Source: Eonycteris spelaea
Taxonomy: Eukaryota; Chordata; Mammalia; Chiroptera; Pteropodidae
DNA: 64,000 nt
Direction of reading: 5' to 3'
NCBI GenBank assembly: GCA_003508835.1
Contig: PUFA01000072.1
Location: forward strand, 3,446,501-3,510,500
The notes beneath the pieces were generated by a model that had not been told where the DNA came from, made no database searches, and worked only from the letters and a program-made list of their open reading frames with translations. Positions within the stretch are counted from its first letter, which is position 1, and the number at the start of each line of letters is the position of its first letter. Below, in pieces: positions 1 through 12,504 of this stretch. The position numbers and the translations under genes were made by a program.

Positions 1-367
1 CCGGCGTGCACCCTGGGAGCACAGCAGCACCCCGCTGGCCTGCTACCACCATGGCCATTACTGCCTGACACCCAAATGTTTTGCTTTGTGGCCCCTGTAG
101 GAGACCTCTCATACCTCTGAGCTGAACAATCTAATCTTCGCTAATTAGTCCAGAGCGTTATGTCTTTATTACGCCTTCCGCAGAGTCCTTGGTCTCTGTT
201 TGGAACCCACACAGTGAGGGGTGGGGGTAGGCAGCACTAGCCCGGGCTAAGCAAATCGGCACATTCCATCCCCTGGCCCCAGACTGGCTCAGGGCTGGGT
301 GTGTGAGCTCCCGCAGCACACCGGAGTCACTCACAGGTTTGGCTGGGATACTGGGACAGAAGTGTAC
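1..367. other. Unique sequence at left edge, no gene seen
   Basis: No repeat or exon is recognisable. A homeodomain-type core TAATTAG lies at 142-148, followed by TTTATTACGCCT at 165-176. Both would suit a regulatory element, but that is inference. Confidence 0.5.
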
Positions 368-433
368 CCTTCCTCTGGGGGCAGGAAGGGGTGAATGTGA
401 GGCCTTCCTCTGCAGGAAGGGTGAATGTGAAGG
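368..433. repeat. Imperfect tandem duplication, two units of about 33 bp
   Basis: The unit reads CCTTCCTCTG, then a short variable spacer, then CAGGAAGGG and GTGAATGTGA. It occurs twice back to back: unit 1 about 368-402, unit 2 about 403-433. The copies differ mainly by a few G residues in the spacer. It looks like a local slippage duplication. Confidence 0.75.
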
Positions 434-459
434 AAACCCACCCGCCTCCCATGATTCCC

Positions 460-810
460 GTCTCTGTCAGTTGGGGCTGCTATCGCAAATGAGCGTGGAC
501 TGGTAATTTATAAACAACAGAAACTCATTTCTCACGTTCTCGAGCCTGGAAGTCTGAGACAAGGGTGATGGCGTTGCCGGGTTCAGGTGAGGTGCGGACT
601 GCCAACTTCTTGCTTGTCTTCACATAATGGAAAGAAGGCCACAGAGCCCTTGGGGGTCCCTATTATAAGAAGACTGAGCCCATTCATGAGGGCTCCATTC
701 TCATGAGCTAATTGCATCCCACAGGATATAATACCATCACTTCAGGGTTGGGATCTCGGCATATAAATTGGGGCAGGGGAGGGAGCCCACAAACCTTCAG
801 TCCGTTACGA
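460..810 (-). mobile_element. MaLR-type LTR (MST/MLT1-like), antisense, solo
   Basis: Read on the minus strand, this matches the layout of mammalian apparent LTR retrotransposon (MaLR) LTRs. On the plus strand one sees GGGCTGCTAT near the start, then TTATAAACAACAGAAACTCA, the block around CATTCATGAGGGCTCCATTC, and a terminal ACAAACCTTCAGTCC. No internal region or second LTR is adjacent, so it is a solo LTR. It is diverged and has no coding capacity. Subfamily is not certain. Confidence 0.8.
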
Positions 811-3680
811 CTGCTGACAGACCCTCCCCCCTTGTCTCTGGGACAGGAAGGTTTGAAGACACATGCTCTATACTGTCTCCCAGAGTTCCCCAGCGGGATC
901 AGCTCCCGTTGCCCTCAGTGGTCCCTCGTCGATAGCACAGCCCATAGTAGCAGGCTTCCCTTTTCTGTCTCACTTCCCCATGCTTCTCCTAGGGCTTCCT
1001 GGAATCACCTCCCAGATGAACCATTTGCACTAGAATTCTGGCCTCAGGGTCTGTTTCTTGGGCAGCCAAACTAAGACAGAAACACGTTAGAAAGGGCCGA
1101 GAAAACGCATTTGCGACAAAAGCAATGGAGCCCTAACGGCGTTTTGAATTGTCTAGATCAAACCACTCCTGAAGCCCATCCTACTTTTGTACTTTTCATT
1201 ATAAGAACAATAAACTCCCTTGGTGTTTAGGCTGGCTCGATGTAAGTTTTCTGTCACTTATATCCAAAAGTATTATTTCTGTTATACAGAGATTTATCTA
1301 CCTATTTATCTAAATGAATACGTGTATGTGTGTATGTGTGTGTGTGTGTGTGTATTTTTTTTTTGCTTAAATTCTAAACTAATCAACTAATGCTTCAGGA
1401 CCAGCTGCGGAATCAGCAACACCTTTTTCATATAAAATTTTTTAGGTCACTAAAATGACCTTGGGCTGGTTCAGCTGAGAGGTTACGTCTCTAAAAAGTT
1501 CCACGGGGGCATCTTGGTGGGCGTCAGCATCACTCATCTACTCCCTGTTGTAAAGATGCTCACTTTAACCTCTCCTGGGAATGACATGCAGGACGTTTAC
1601 CAAGAGCTGTTATGTAGTTTGCTGGTTTGGAGATGGTGCTGTGGAAATTGCGCATGTAGAAAGCTCACAGAGCTTCCTGGGCTGGGAGGGGGCCCATTTA
1701 GTGGGGCAGGATGGGAGAAGTTGCTGCCTTGCTCTGGGTTCATAGTGGTGTGGAGAAGCCATGCAATTCATGGTCCCTCTGCCTCCGATTCCCCTGGCTC
1801 AGGGTCTGCCAGGGCAGAGAAGGATGACTCCCACTTGAGTTATGAGGACGTCAGAGAAGCCAGCCCACCCGCCATTTTGAAAAGATGGCGATTGTCCAGA
1901 GAGGGGGAGGGATTCACCCATAATCACCCCAACTGTCTGGCAAGACCGTAGCTGGAACCTTGCTTTCTGTTTAAGGTACTGATACAAAGTTTCCTTTAAA
2001 AAATAAATATTCCGATAATTCTAATCACGATAATAAAAACAAATACTTGAGTGAGATTCTTGAGTCTCGGACGTGGCAGAAATTGCGACAGTGATACAAT
2101 GGTGCCCGTTGAGTCAGGCTTCCTTGTCTCCTGAGCAGGACACAGAAATGTAAGACTTGGCGTGGGACAGTGTGGGGATGCATCGCTGCAGGCCAGTTTT
2201 AGTTGTTCGTTTTCACCTGGTCCAAGGAGGGCCCAACAGAATGCAGCAGAGGTGGTGTGGCTGGGCCAGACCCGGGACTGGAGGTCACGTAAGATGTGGT
2301 CTCTGAGGGAGCAGACTTGTGAGCATCGAGATTGGGAAAGAGTGTTAGGAGATGCTCAAGAAGGTGTAGGCAGGTGATGAAAGCATTGACTGCACGTGCT
2401 CATATGTACCCCGCTTCGTGAAGCCTGCAACCTGGCTCAGAGCATCTCGACCTTTCTCAGTGCGTGCCCCGACAGCCAAGGCTTTGTCGAACTTGATTTT
2501 GTGTCGTCCGTATTACGAATACGTTGCCTCCCTCCCCAAGTCTGACATGTAGGCCCACCTCCACCTTCATGCTCTTTGAGAATTACTGCCTAAGAATCAT
2601 TGACAATGAATTCCAACTCTTTCCCTAATCATAGGAACATTCGAGTGGAACATAAGTGAACAACTGGGAATCCCCCAACCATTTAATTCAATTTCAATTA
2701 AAAAAAAATTAAGACTATTTTTAGAAGCAGTACTTAAAACCCACAGGTTTATCCACCAAATCATAACACAGCAGAAACCACAATGTCTTAACATATTGTC
2801 TCTGGGCAGATATTTGAATTTCGTGTTGACGTGTCGCTGATTAGAAAGGGTGAGCTGGTCTTTTTTTCTAAATTTGGGCTTGGCAAATTGCTCACATGAA
2901 ATCGTGTGCTGCCGTGGCAAACGTCAGCAGACTCAAGTGCATCTGCTCAGCGCATGTTCTGGGCATTTATTTATTTTCAGTTGCACGATAACCAGTAAAC
3001 TTACGACACGTCACCCTGATCATGTTGTACTTTAGTGGGGATTTTTTTGTTTGTTTTTTTTTTTTTGCACTTTTTCCAAGTTAAGAGTGCTTCATCTTGC
3101 ACTTCTGTATCTACGATAAAGAATGCAAGCCACAGTGAGATATTGGCTGTTTTGATGTGGAAATAAAGTTTCAAACGGCTGCCCTCTTGAGTCTGCAGAT
3201 CTGTTTAATGAAAGAGTATTCTGCAATGGCAAAGTGAGTTGGGTAAAGCCCTTCTCTGTGTGCATCAGAAGTTTCATGTTACCGTAGAACCAACAGAGAA
3301 ATAGAAAAATAATTTACACATCGGGTGCCGAGGCGGGTTTAAGAATGAATTGTCATCTAGAATGAGGAGAGTTGTTTTTTTTTTTTTCTGTACCAGGGTC
3401 AGGAAGAAATCTTTTGAGTTTCGTGGGACATATAATCTCTGTTGAGATTATTCAACACCTCCTGATAGCACAAAAGCAGCCACAGATAACACGTAAAAGA
3501 GCAAGCGTGGCTTTGTTGTAACAAAGCTTTATTTCGTGGACCCTGAAATTGGAATTTTCATGTGTTTTCACATATCATGGTATATTGATTGGTCGTCTTC
3601 TGATTTTTCCCAACCATTTAAAAGTGCAGAAACCATTCTGAACTCATGACTTGATCTCCTATCTATAATCTCCAATTTAA
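811..3680. other. Repeat-poor non-coding stretch
   Basis: It contains only simple sequence: the TG tract near 1322 and T runs near 3050 and 3376. Open frames of up to 145 codons (for example 1514-1951, plus) have no recognisable domain and overlap frames on the other strand. I see no splice-bounded exon. Confidence 0.5.
1322..1353. repeat. (TG)n microsatellite, interrupted
   Basis: Alternating TG with two TATG interruptions, followed directly by a T run. It is short and imperfect, so probably only weakly polymorphic. Confidence 0.9.
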
Positions 3681-3689
3681 TAGTGTTTT

Positions 3690-3912
3690 CATCAATGAGA
3701 CAGCCTCATCATGAACGGGGAAATCTGGGAGGTGGAAGGGGAAGTAATTGGAAAGAGGCAGTGTATCTCAAATCCTGGCATGTTCAATTTCTGGACCTGG
3801 GTGGTGGTTACGTGGGTGTCTTTAATTATTCATTAAGCTGTACATTGATGTCTTATGGGTTTTTTTGCATGTACATGTGTAATATTTCACAATGAAAATG
3901 TTTGAAAGTAAA
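3690..3912 (+). mobile_element. Ancient LINE-1 (L1M-type) 3' end
   Basis: The segment follows the layout of an old L1 3' UTR: a GGACCTGGGTGGTGGTTACG block, then ATTATTCATTAAGCTGTACA, then ATATTTCACAATGAAAATG at the terminus. No ORF2 remains, so it is a severely 5'-truncated or eroded copy. Confidence 0.75.
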
Positions 3913-4074
3913 TGACATAAATTAGCATATATAAAACATCATGGTTCTCACCGGTTAATTAGAAAACGTTATTAGTTAGACTTTATAATATACATTAATA
4001 CCATTTATTTATTTGATACATTGACATTTCGTGTAAAGACTTTATTAGGAGAAAAACTCCACCTCTACAAATGT

Positions 4075-4195
4075 CTGACAACGGCTGTGTCATCCGCATC
4101 ATCCAGTAGGATTTTCTGCAATGGTGGGAATGTTCTGTCTGTGATGTCCCCATGTGGCTTATGGCTATCGTATGGGACAGTGCAATTTTAGATTT
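4075..4195 (+). mobile_element. Possible non-autonomous DNA transposon relic (MER-like)
   Basis: The text CATCCAGTAGGATTTTCTGC, GGAATGTTCTGTCTG, CCATGTGGCTTATGG and the closing GGGACAGTGCA follow the order seen in a common mammalian hAT-like MER family. The terminal inverted repeats are too eroded to define the ends. Confidence 0.45.
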
Positions 4196-4239
4196 TTTTT
4201 TACTTCCCCTTCCATAATTTGATATTTATGCATGATTGT

Positions 4240-4415
4240 CAGGGTTCAAATCTCAATTGCACGTTAGGTAGCTTGTGACCTTGAGCAACTTTCTTCATCT
4301 CTCTGTGCCTTAGTTGATACATTTGTAAAATGTAAACTACCTTATAGTTTAGTTGGGGGATGAAATAAGAAAAGCTTATGTGCCTAGTACCATGCCTGGT
4401 CCATACTAAGGACTG
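4240..4415 (+). repeat. MIR SINE, plus strand
   Basis: The tRNA-derived SINE core is readable: GGGTTCAAATCTC, then TGTGACCTTGAGCAACTTTC, CTCTGTGCCTTAG and GTGCCTAGTACCATGCCTGG. It is diverged, as expected for this ancient family. Confidence 0.85.
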
Positions 4416-4424
4416 AAACCATTA

Positions 4425-4555
4425 TAATTTTCAACAACGTCATCCTCAGAGCAATCCCATAAGGGTTACAGAAGCGGAAATCAAGCCTCCTGCAGCTAAT
4501 AAATGGCAGGACTGGACTCAAATCCTGGTGTATCCAAGTTCTCATGGGTCACTTT
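4425..4555 (-). repeat. MIR SINE, minus strand
   Basis: Reverse-oriented MIR pieces: GCGGAAATCAAGCCTCC, CAGCTAATAAATGGCAGGAC and GGACTCAAATCCTGG. It lies tail to tail with the MIR just upstream, two independent insertions. Confidence 0.75.
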
Positions 4556-4559
4556 GATT

Positions 4560-6890
4560 CTCTAAAGAGACTGACATGGCAATATAGCATAGAGAATGAC
4601 CAACTGCCACCACAACCCTCTGAGGGGTAGAATATTATATTCATGTAAAACAGGGTGGGTTCTGAACTCTCTTAGGTGTCCCCCTGTGCTCTTTCCTGTG
4701 AAAAGAAAACCCTCCATAAATACTCACCGAGTAAACGAAATTATAAATGGTGATACCAGGCAGTTGCCTGTGGCTTCAACCCTGCAAATCGCCTGTTAGG
4801 CAGGCGACCTCCCTGTTGGCTAAAAGTTAAGTTACAAGAAAGGAAAAAAACCGAAAGCTTGACTCCAGTTACAAGGAAGCCTTTAAAAATTGACTCTGAC
4901 AAGCCTGTTTTCCCTTGAACTTTTCCCATGGCTGGCTTTCACAGATAGCAATGACACTCGTCCTGAAAGTCATCCCAGAGTCTCCACGCTGCATCTGCAC
5001 GAACTCCCCGGTCATGGGTGGGGTTAAGATCGAGGGATAAAGGTCTCCCGGGTTTGAGATGAATGTTTATGGCTCTGTCTGTCCTTGGTGCCTTTGATCT
5101 GTTATCCTGAATGGATGGTGGAGCCCGCATTGTTTGTGGGAGTGATTGCAGTTTTTTTGTTTTATCAGATTCCTACACACAGAACGTAAGGTGGAGAGAT
5201 TACAGGGCGGGTGTGGAATTCGGATGGGTTGGGTTGCTTGTGTGCTGTGGGAATTCATCAAGTCTGAGTTTTGCTGGTGGGGGCTGGATTCTGGGTCTGG
5301 GAGGGGGGCAGGTGTGGACGGCGTGGTGGAGATGGTGGGAGCCAGAGACTCGATTCTGTGACTCCAGCATGTCAACATGCTGTCACGTTAGCCCTGGCCC
5401 CCAGCCATGCGGTGCGCTTGGGCTGGGCATAGTTAGGCCTCTGTTGGGGGCCGGAGAACTAAGGAAGAGATGAAAAAGGCAGAATATCTTTCAACAAAGC
5501 ATGAAACGCCCTCCGCCCCCCAGCTGCCTCGACAATGAGCTGGCGGGGTCTCGGTGGGCAACTGTTGCCTGATTCAGCCCTGGGCTGCGGGCCTTGGCAT
5601 ATGGCATCGCCCCAGCCATGGCGCTGACCCTTCTTGCCCTGGCCACCAGCGTCTGGCTTGCCTGGATCCCCACTGCACAGAGGCCTGTCATGGCAACAGC
5701 TGGGGGCTGCGGGGAGACGCAGCCCCAGCCCTGCCTGCCGGGCGGAGATGGATGAGTTGCAGGCGATGTGCCAGGGGGCCCCTTCTCTCCTCCCTTGGGT
5801 TTGCAGAAGAGCCGAGGTCAGTTCCAAGCAGGAATGCCTCGCTGGTGGGGCTGAACGCTGGGATGGGGAGAACCAGTCAAAACTGAGTGTCCCCAGCCAG
5901 AAACTCCCCTCCCCCTCCCCACCCCGCCCCCCATGGAGCAGCCTAAACTGAGAAACTGCCCATGGGATATTGACTTTTGCTGGAAATGCCTTGAAGGGAG
6001 GAATTATCAAAGTGACTCACTCCAACCCCAAGGGAGCCAGGCCCAATGCCTGGACAGATGACCCTTTGCCTGTCTGACCCCTCCTCCCCTGGCTTGTCAG
6101 GTGGCCCATCTGTCCTCTGGCACCTGCATGGGCATCGCTGGGAGGAGCCGAATGGCCATATTTGACTTGCAAACACTGGGCGTATTCCCCTCCCAGATGG
6201 GAAGTGAGGGTTGTGAGGAGGAGTTGGGGCGGGATGGGGGAGGGGTGAGAAGTGGTTAGCGTGGGGGCAATGGGTCAGGGTGTAGTGCTGTGTCACCCAA
6301 GTCAACAGAGTGGCTCCCGGGACAGGCCTGAGTCTGCCATCAAAACGTCTGCCTACTGTTCCCTGTCTGCGTACCACCAGGCTGATGACTGTCAAAGGCG
6401 CTTACGTTCAGTGCAGAGCAGAGGGAAGACTGGGGCCCTTTGCTGGGTCATCCGCCGACGTGGGAATACCAAGAGCCATTTTTGGCACCGAAACCAGAAC
6501 CTCAAAAGGCTGCACTACTTACTAACAAGTAGGGGAAGGACTATTTCTCGTGGTGGCTCCCAAGTTCACGCTCTGGTGGAAAGCCACGAATTGAACTGCC
6601 CTAGACCTCGGCTGGGCCGACGCCGTGGGAGGCACCAAGTGTTTCTACAGACAGGGGAACTTGCCTTTGCTTGGCTGCGTGCGGATCTGGATGCGATGGC
6701 TGGAGGCCTCTCCAGATGCGTTTCCATGTTTGCTTCTGTGTGTTATTATGAACATATTTGAAACCACGGCCTGCGTTCACAAAATAGGCCAACTTCAGAT
6801 AAGCTGATCACCTCAAAATTAGAATCACCTAAAAATTAGGACATCAAAGCAGCCTTGCAACCAGTGAACGGGGTCATGTTGGAGAGAAGG
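4560..6890. other. GC-rich unique sequence without a supported gene
   Basis: From about 5100 to 6750 the composition is GC-rich and both strands carry many overlapping open frames, the longest 183 codons (5459-6010, minus). None has a recognisable domain, a signal peptide or convincing splice sites. CpG is scattered, not clustered enough for an island. Confidence 0.45.
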
Positions 6891-7600
6891 TACAGAGAGA
6901 TTCAGCAGCAGTCCTAAGACATTGCTGAAATCTCTTTGATAGGGCACCTTAAACGGGAATTATCAAATGGCTCTTTAAAACAGGCACCCTTTGTTTGATT
7001 AGCCTACTGAAGATAACCTTTATTACGCCTGACCTGAAATTACAGCGATGGCCGATGGCCGGTGCTTCTTTGATGCTGTGGCCGTTTCATTTCCTGTTTA
7101 TACTATGATACACGTTGCACTAGGAGATAAAGCACTTCTGAAGGATATTAAGACATAAAAGTCCCTTGGCTATTTGCTGGCACTGTTTTGATGTTTTCTT
7201 GCTCCCTAGAAATTAGCATATCCTTTTCAAAGCCTGCCTCTGATGAGAGTAATCCTTTGCCATAATGTATTTGCTAAAAGTCATCAATGGTAGTATATTG
7301 TGTAAAGAAATGACACATAAAAGGCATGATGCTAGATTATTGATAATGAGGCAACTTGTGTAACAGTTGCTTTTGGCTTTTTTAAAACATATTTTGACAC
7401 CATAAATACACTGGGCTTTTATTAATGAGGATTTAATGCTTCTGAGATTTTTCGAGAAACTTGCACAGAACAATTTTGCAAGGAAAGCAGTAGTAGGGGG
7501 TAGGTTTAACATTTTTACTAAGTTATGTTCTATCAAGATATTTTATTGCCTTAGAAATAAGAAATGATTGTAAGCTTTTTGTTTTGGAGTTAATGAGTAG
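6890..7600. promoter_or_regulatory. Candidate conserved non-coding element
   Basis: AT-rich, free of recognisable repeats, and holding motifs typical of developmental enhancers: CCTTTGTTTGATT (SOX/TCF-like) near 6986, TTTATTACGCC (CDX/HOX-like) at 7019-7029 and several TTAAT/ATTA cores. Sequence conservation cannot be assessed here, so this rests on appearance alone. Confidence 0.25.
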
Positions 7601-7655
7601 GTACTGCATGGGGCCAATTTGGAGGAAGAGTTTTGCCCACAACATAGAACTTATC

Positions 7656-7990
7656 TTTTTTTTTTTTTTTTTAAAGAAAATCAAGTAAGAAAAGAGGATA
7701 AAAGAAAAATGTGGAAGGAAGGAAGAAGAAGTAATAGAAACGAAGAGAGAAAGACAAAGAAAAAGAGAAAGATTAACAAAGGAAAAAGCAGGAAGGAGAG
7801 AAACAGAGAGAAAGAAAAAAGGAATGAAGAAAGCAAAGAAGGAAGGAAGGAAAGAAGGAAGGAAGGAAAAGGAAGGAAGAGAAGAAAAGAAGAAAGGAAA
7901 GAAAGAAAAGGAAGAATGAAAAAGAAAGGAAGAAAGAAAAGATAGAAGGAAAGGAAAGAGAAAAGGAGGAAAAAAGCAGGGAAATCAAGG
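7656..7990. repeat. Poly(T) run followed by a ~310-bp homopurine (GAAA/GGAA) tract
   Basis: A 17-T run (about 7656-7672) is followed by almost pure A/G sequence to about 7985, built of GAAA, GGAA and GGAAGGAAGG units with very few pyrimidines. It generates artefactual Lys/Arg/Glu-rich frames on one strand and Phe/Ser/Leu-rich frames on the other. Such tracts can form triplex (H-DNA) structures. Confidence 0.95.
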
Positions 7991-9930
7991 TCTGTGGGCT
8001 TGCGTGTGGGTAAATTAACCGGGGGAAGGGCTCAGGCAGAACTTAACTCAAGTTCAAAGGACATTTAGGAAAAGCATTTTTCATTATGCTTATCTGAATC
8101 AATCAATGGCTTATCCTTAATTTACAGTTAGCTCTTCTGGGAGCTTAAACTTTGATGGAAGCTCAGCTACCATCTTCTGGGTCATCCTCATGTCTAAGCA
8201 GAACTTTCTCAAACGTTAGACTGTAAGACACTTGGTGAATCTTGATTCTTTCCATTATGATACAATACTAAGAGGTGCTTCACTGTCCTTTCACGATGCC
8301 CGAAGAGTATTCACGAACAACGCAGCTTAGAGTCCTCTGGCCAAAGAAGTGCTCCTCCGACCATCTTCCTCACTTTGACAGTACCATTCATTAACATTCA
8401 GCAAATACTTGAGATACCCACAGCGGAGACAGACGTGTCTTAGAAATTTGCATACTTTTAAAAAATGCATGTTTCTAGTGTTCCGCTTTCTTTTGTCTGT
8501 TTCTCCAAGCGTTTAACACGTGTTGGGCTTTCAGTTTAAGGACCAAAAATCTTTTCTTAATTACAGACATTTTGTTCTTGAACTGTGGTTTAGAATGTTT
8601 TTCTCTCGGATGTTCGATGCCAGCTTGGCGATTAGAAGCACCAGAGGCAAAAGAGGGGGCTGGGAAGGGGGTGCGTAGAGAATGGCGCTGGGTGCCGTAT
8701 CTCCAGCCACCGAAAGCTTCTGCACACCCTTTTGTCGCATGTCCTCCAAAGTGACGCTCGTGTCACTTTCCAACCCCCTACAGCATGAGAAGCCCATAAA
8801 AGGCTTGGTAGCTCTTCCTCCTCTTAGTCTAGTTCAAACCTAGCGAGAGTTCCTTCTGAGCGGTTGACAGGCCATGAATGGTCTTAGTTCTTCTTCTTCA
8901 AAAAAGGGGGCTTCCATGGGGACATAGGGCCAAGCTAGAAGCTTGCCGAGCCTGGCAGCTGTGTTTCATGGATCTTTATGTAAGACAGTCCTGGAGGAGG
9001 TAGAGGCAGTAGATTCTGCCCTAAAGATAACTGATAGCAGATTCTGAGAGAGGAGTTCCCTAGCAGGACTGGGAGACGAGGGTTCTGGCATTCTAATTTG
9101 AGGAAGCTGTTTCCCTCCTCCACATGCCTGCTCCTCTTTCTTCCGTACACACGACAAGCGTCGGGGGCTGTTGAAAGAACAGTAATGAGTTCACAATCCA
9201 TAAAGGACTCGGGGATGCTTGGATGTGAGTACAAAGTGCACCTACGTACCTTCTAGGTAGGCTTATTGAGTGGATGTGCCAATTAATGGACAGGGATGCT
9301 TTGAAAATGGAAAACACTATATTATCATGATTGGCAAGCTCCTTCATGTTCCGGCTTCCTCATCGGCAGAATGGGGATAATGACACAGGTCACTGGGGCG
9401 TTGGGAGGATGGATGTTAACTCTGACACGGTTTGGGCTTTTATGTTCAGGGACGATGTTTACGATGCCAAGCAAGATGAATCCTGTGGTTCAGACTTTTC
9501 ATTTTTGTCTCCCCTCGTTGCGTCGATTAAAGCAAGATGATACTTTCGCTTAAAAATTGACAAAAGAGAAAGAGGAATGCCTTCCTGAAATTTTTCACAT
9601 TAAAAAAAAAAAACCACCACCACCACTCAAATTGCATGAGAATGCATGTGTTATTTCTAACCTCTGGGGAGAAGAAAATCAAGAACAGGGCCACAGTCCC
9701 AGAGTCCATCCCCAAGGAGATTGTTATGTAGGATCAGGTTTCTCCACAAGAGACAGAAAGAAGGAGAAAAAAAAAAAAACCCTAAATAGCAGCATCTTCA
9801 ACAATAGAGAAGCTTAATTCCATTTTTCTCACACAAAAAGTCTGGAGGTTGACATCTATGTTGGATAAAGTGTTCACTCATTCCACAAATTCTTCCAAGG
9901 CTTAGTCACCTTCTAGTTCACTGCTCTGCT
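7991..9930. other. Unique non-coding stretch
   Basis: No gene. A weak MIR-like core (GGCTTCCTCATCGGCAGAATGG) sits near 9355, and an A run followed by CCACCACCACCAC lies at about 9602-9626. Nothing else recognised. Confidence 0.4.
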
Positions 9931-9934
9931 GTTC

Positions 9935-10273
9935 ATTAGGGACCTTGGGGGTCCCCAAGATCCTTTCAGGAGATCTGTGGGATCGAAAATGTTTTTATAT
10001 AATACTAAAATGCTAGTTGCCTTTTCACACCCACTCTCCAAGCGTGAGTATACAGTGGAGTGTTCTAGGTGACATGTGTGTGACAATGTTGTTGCTTTGA
10101 AGGCTAATGGAATATGTGCTTGTGTATACTCATATTTTAAATATTTCTGGTTTAATTTCTAATACTGTGACTATCAGTAAATATAACCTACACAAGTAAA
10201 AGCTTTTTGGCATCTTCAAGAATGTTTAAGAGTATCAAGAGGATCCCCAAACCAAAAAGCTTGAGGACCACTG
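9935..10273 (+). mobile_element. hAT-Charlie-type DNA transposon relic
   Basis: The left part carries GGGGGTCCCCAAGATCCTTT. The right end, read in reverse, is CAGTGGTCCTCAAGCTTTTT, a hAT-type terminal inverted repeat. The left terminus is eroded. No transposase frame survives, so it is a non-autonomous or internally deleted copy. Confidence 0.7.
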
Positions 10274-10926
10274 CTCTATGGAATGGCCCTTGTCCTCACG
10301 GACCCAAAATGTTGCTCTAGTTCTGGCCGTCACATCTGCATTCCAGCCAGCATGAAAAAGAAAAGGGGAGTGTAAGACAATACTCCCTTCCTTAGAGAAT
10401 GTCCCCAGCACTAGCATATATCACTCTCTATACTTCATTGACTAGTGCTTAGTCCACTGCAAGGGAGGATGGTCAGTGTGTCCTTTAAGCCACATGCCTG
10501 GCTTAAAAGGAAAGAGGATCCTATTCCTGAGAATGTGGCTGACAAAAGCTATGAGCAGCCTCTGCCCCAGGTGAAAACCGCAAAAACAATATTCTTGCTC
10601 TTGAGGTGTGGACGTACGGTCTGCAGAGCACAGATGGGTTTCCTTCCACACCAGGCAAGTGGCCCTGAGGACACTTGTGTATCACAGAGCCCCAACCCCA
10701 CACATTGGGTTTTGCACATTTTGCTCTAATTTTTACTCTCCCCCCAAACTGGGCTTGACCTGTGAGCTGGTCTTGACCGCTGAGCTTCAGGGACCTTGGT
10801 GACTTAGGATAGGTCTCTGAGTCTCTCCAGCTAAGGGCTGAAACGAAGGTGTTATTTGCACAACAGAGCTCGGTGAGAAAGAACTGTAAGTAAAAGTAAT
10901 TTTGTGCGGTGAGAAACCCAGAAGGC

Positions 10927-10950
10927 AAAAAAAAAAAAAAAAAAAAAAAA
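10927..10950. repeat. Poly(A) run, 24 A
   Basis: Uninterrupted A24 directly followed by CCCC. It could be the tail of an unrecognised retrocopy on the plus strand, but I do not recognise the upstream sequence. Confidence 0.9.
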
Positions 10951-12500
10951 CCCCAACAGTGGTGCGTTAACTAGCACCTGGGCTGGTGAACAAGAGAGAA
11001 CAGTTTAATAGGCCAAGGCTGAGGGGTTGCCTTGGCCCAGATGGACCTGATAACTTTGCTCACGCTGAGTCTCGAACCGGCACCTCCCATCTTACCAGGA
11101 GTGATGAGGCACACTGGCTAGAGACGCATGAGAGGTTCGGTTCAACCCACTTCCCTTTTGGGAAATCACCTCCTCTCTGTGCTCTGCTGATGGTGGCTCC
11201 AAGAATGATCTTTATCTTGACTATTCCAGGTAACTGGAAAGCTATTCCGGAAGTTACGTGGGGCGATAGGAATGCTTGCATCAGCTGTCACAAAATTTGG
11301 TACTTAGCATTCTTTGTCTCCTGACGGAGCCCGTTCAAAACCTTGCGTCCTTTGGCCTCAAAGGACTAGTGTGCCCCCTTGGTTTTTCTTTCCTTTTGCT
11401 AAGATTATTTCTTGAGATTTTCTTGAAAACGTCTAAAACGGATGTGGTTCTTCTCATTATTTCGCATGCTTCCTGGCACATCAGAGGCACTCGAAGGGTA
11501 TGTGTGAAAACGCATGGACATTTCTTATTTTGCAACCCCACCGTTTCCCTTGACTTTTTTTTCTTGTTTGTTTTTTTTTTTTAAACCAAAGATGACCTCC
11601 CTTCTCTAAAGGTCTTCCCAGTTCTTCTAGGAACAGTCCCCGAGGGCCCCAGAGCAGGACCTGCTTGCTTGGCCACACACATGCACATCGTACAGCTTTC
11701 TTTCCTGGCATGACAGGCCCTTTGTGGTGATTTTCGAGCCAGTTCTTTGCAAGACCAGAGCCTTCGCATCAATAAAATTTGAGTGTGGTCTGTGTCGAGC
11801 TTGACATTACAGAAGCAGAACCATAAATGCTTTTAGAGCATCCAAGCTCAAAGTCAGACACAGAACACGGGTACAGGCGGCAAGAAACAAAACAACACAA
11901 CAACAAAAAAAGAAGGACAAAAGCAAGTGGTTTCCTTTCAGCTTCTGGAAGGAATGATAATTATACAACCTGCACCTCCCTCGCAACCACATCTGAACGA
12001 CACCGGGCATCTCGTTCAGGGAGCAGACGTTTCACACCACCCCCAGCCCCCGACCGAAGTCTTCTAACCTGTTTCAAAAGTTTTCTTTCAACCTGGACTA
12101 TTCAGCTCTGTCTTTCTTCCTCGGCTTTTATCCATGTAACTATGGCAGTGCTCTCTGGAGAAGAGAGGAAATCAATGACTGACCTACCTACAAGCCACAC
12201 TCAGTTAGCCTGGCTTGAAAGGGAAGCGTGGATTTCTTTCAGCCTCCCCTTGGCTGATGCTAACACTTTACTCCTCTCCAAAAGAAAACATGCCAGGGCT
12301 TTGCAGTCCGGAGGGGACTTCACATTCTCCAGTGTCTTGGTTGCTGTAGGACACATATTCCAGGTACAATGTGGAAAATGAGGCCATGTCAACTTTTCTG
12401 GATGCCTGAAACCTTCGTAGCCTGATTGGCAAATGAATCCTAGAATTGCTGGCTGGGCCTAACTAAAGTAACTCAAGGTCTGTGGTATCTTTAAAGCAAG
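10951..12500. other. Unique non-coding stretch
   Basis: Open frames of up to 184 codons (11827-12381, plus) have no recognisable features. I see no repeat family and no splice-bounded exon. Confidence 0.4.
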
Positions 12501-12504
12501 TGAC

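Noticed and set aside
5459..6010. 183-codon minus-strand frame as an exon
   Set aside because: Multiple competing frames on both strands, no domain or splice support.
7619..7945. Lys/Arg/Glu-rich 108-codon frame
   Set aside because: Pure by-product of the homopurine tract.
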